A DNA stretch of 64,000 bases from Phaseolus vulgaris (lineage: Eukaryota > Streptophyta > Magnoliopsida > Fabales > Fabaceae). The notes under the pieces are model-generated. The model did no database searches and was not told the DNA's origin. It saw nothing but the letters and a program-made list of their open reading frames with translations. Below, piece after piece: positions 62,290-64,000 of the stretch. The stretch lies in assembly GCF_000499845.2 (NCBI RefSeq), contig NC_023756.2, positions 2,060,183-2,124,182 of the forward strand, written 5' to 3'. Numbering within the stretch: the first letter of the stretch is position 1; each line of letters opens with the position of its first letter. The translations under genes were made by a program, and so were the position numbers.

Positions 62290-64000
62290 GATAAGAGAAG
62301 TTAAATGTTTAGTTCAACTATGTACATGGTAATAATATTGGTTTAGGTTTGTTGAATTGAGAATTAATTGGGTTGAATTAAAATTAATTTATTAATATAT
62401 TTTTATTTTTTATTTATTTTGTGAATTATTTATATTGAATATGTATTATTGCAAATTTATATATAAAAAATAATGGTGAGAGAGAAGTTGACTCTGGTGG
62501 TGAAATAATATAGTAAAAATAAATGTGATATGGTTGTGTTTTACAACTTTTCTCATATATTGTGTGTATAAAATCATGAACTTTTTTAAAACGTTTTTCT
62601 CATTAAAAAAATATAATTGCATAAAAATAAAATTGTTGCTTAGGTTTACATAGATGTATCAGGTATTGTATAGATATAATATTGGATAACCATAATTCTT
62701 TTATTATAAACCTATGCATGTGTTTTGAGAACCGTCTCATTATATCAATGCATGCATATGCGTTAGGTTTAATGAATTATTACAAAGTTATATAAAAAAT
62801 GATGATGAGAGAGAAGTTAACTCTCATAAGTGTGATAAAAATAATTAAAAGAAATATAATATGACTGTGTTTTACAACTTTTATCGTGTCTTTCGTGTAA
62901 AATCACGAGTTTTTTTTAAAGGTTTTTGTCATAAAAAACATACAATTGCATACAAATTAAATTGTGCATGGGTTTACGTATATGCAAAAAGTCTTGTGTA
63001 AAAATCATAATATTGGATAACTGTTGTTCTTTTATTATAAGCCAATGCATGAACATGTTATGAGAAACTGTCTCTTCCATACCAATTGCATGCATATGCG
63101 TTAGGTTCAATGAATTATTGCAAAGTTATATAAAAAATATAATGAGAGAAGTTGACTCTCATAAGTGTGATGAAAATAACTAAAATAAATGTAGTATGAT
63201 TCTGTTTTTCAACTTTTATCGGGTCTTTCGTGTAAAATCACGAGTTTTTTTAAAGGCTTTTGTCATAAAAAACTTACAATTGTGTACAAATTAAATTGTG
63301 CATGGGTTTACGTATATGCAAAAAGTCTTGTGTAAAAATCATAATATTGGATAACTTTTGTTCTTTTATTATCAGCCAATGCATGAACATGTTCTGAGAA
63401 AATGTCTCTTCCATACCATTTGCATGCATATGCGTTAGGTTCAATGAATTATTGCAAAGTTATATAAAATATGATAATGAGAGAGAAGTTGACTTTCATA
63501 AGTGTGATGAAAATAACTAAAATAAATGTAGTATGATTCTATTTTTCAACTTTTATCGTGTCTTTCATGTAAAATCACGAGTTTTTTTAAAGGTTTTTGT
63601 CATAAAAAACTTACAATTGCGTAAAAATTAAATTGTGCATGGGTTTACGTATATGCAAAAAGTCTTGTGTAAAAATCATAATATTGGATAACTTTTGTTC
63701 TTTTATTATAAGCCAATGCATGAACATGTTCTGAGAAACTGTCTCTTCCTTACCAATTGCAATTGCATGCATATGCGTTAGGTTCAATGAAAAAATGATG
63801 ATGAGAGAGAAGTTGACTCTCATAAGTGTGATGAAAATAATTAAAATAAATGTAGTATAACTCTGTTTTTCAACTTTTATCGTGTCTTTCGTGTAAAATC
63901 ACGAGTTTTTTTTAAAGGTTTTTGTCATAAAAAACTTACAATTGCGTACAAATTAAATTGTGCATGGGTTTACGTATATGCAAAAAGTCTGTGTAAAAAT
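62290..64000. repeat. Tandem array, unit about 330 bp
   Basis: An anchor (ttgtgcatgggtttacg, or its diverged form) falls at about 62635, 62964, 63298, 63635 and 63960, giving periods of 329, 334, 337 and 325 bp. Each unit contains tgcatgcatatgcgttagg, the palindrome-like gagagaagttgactctc, and gtgtctttcgtgtaaaatcacgag. Units at the right are alike, the left ones (before 62700) are worn, and the array runs off the window edge. Short minus-strand frames in it are not genes. Confidence 0.93.

Noticed and set aside
1..64000. CRISPR arrays, bacterial operons or integrated virus genes
   Set aside because: Nothing with short regular spacers, no ribosome-binding-site-led gene runs and no viral polymerase or capsid frames; the DNA is plant nuclear.

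Overview
The window is nuclear DNA of a dicot plant, very probably a legume. It is AT-rich and has interrupted genes with plant-type GT-AG introns. Its three protein genes are plant families: a SWEET sugar transporter, an HD-Zip I factor of the ATHB-1/HAT5 type, and an MBD9 chromatin protein. Between them lie small plant retroelements, SINEs, MITE-like inverted repeats and microsatellites. The legume assignment rests on recognising the style of the dispersed repeats and of the proteins; it is an inference.

Layout. (1) 1-11010 is a tandem satellite with a unit of about 539 bp, roughly 20 units, cut by the left window edge. It includes a 2156-bp four-unit block duplicated head to tail without visible change. 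(2) 11682-15526, minus strand: a six-exon clade II SWEET gene (245 aa) that starts only about 670 bp from the satellite edge. (3) About 15.7-43.6 kb: some 28 kb without a convincing protein gene, made of AT-rich DNA, microsatellites, short tandem duplications, dispersed repeat families, a complete TRIM retroelement with target-site duplication (42037-42400), a decayed TRIM (24602-24912) and the broken 5' end of a Ty1-copia element (33657-33955). (4) 44175-46728, plus strand: a four-exon HD-Zip I gene (284 aa), with a 29-codon upstream ORF in its leader. (5) 48617-61555, minus strand: an 11-exon MBD9 gene (2202 aa), convergent with the HD-Zip gene, with a 3.7-kb first intron full of tRNA-derived SINEs. 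(6) About 62.3-64.0 kb: a second, younger-looking tandem array with a unit of about 330 bp that runs off the right edge.

The three genes do not form a functional cluster; they are neighbours in ordinary plant euchromatin next to a satellite block. SWEET moves sugars across membranes. The HD-Zip factor regulates transcription and is probably limited in translation by its upstream ORF. MBD9 is a chromatin reader that in Arabidopsis works with the SWR1 (H2A.Z deposition) machinery and affects flowering and branching. The most notable points are the higher-order structure of the satellite, the leader ORFs of the HD-Zip and MBD9 genes, two short in-frame introns in MBD9 whose retention would keep the reading frame open, and the intact miniature retroelement.
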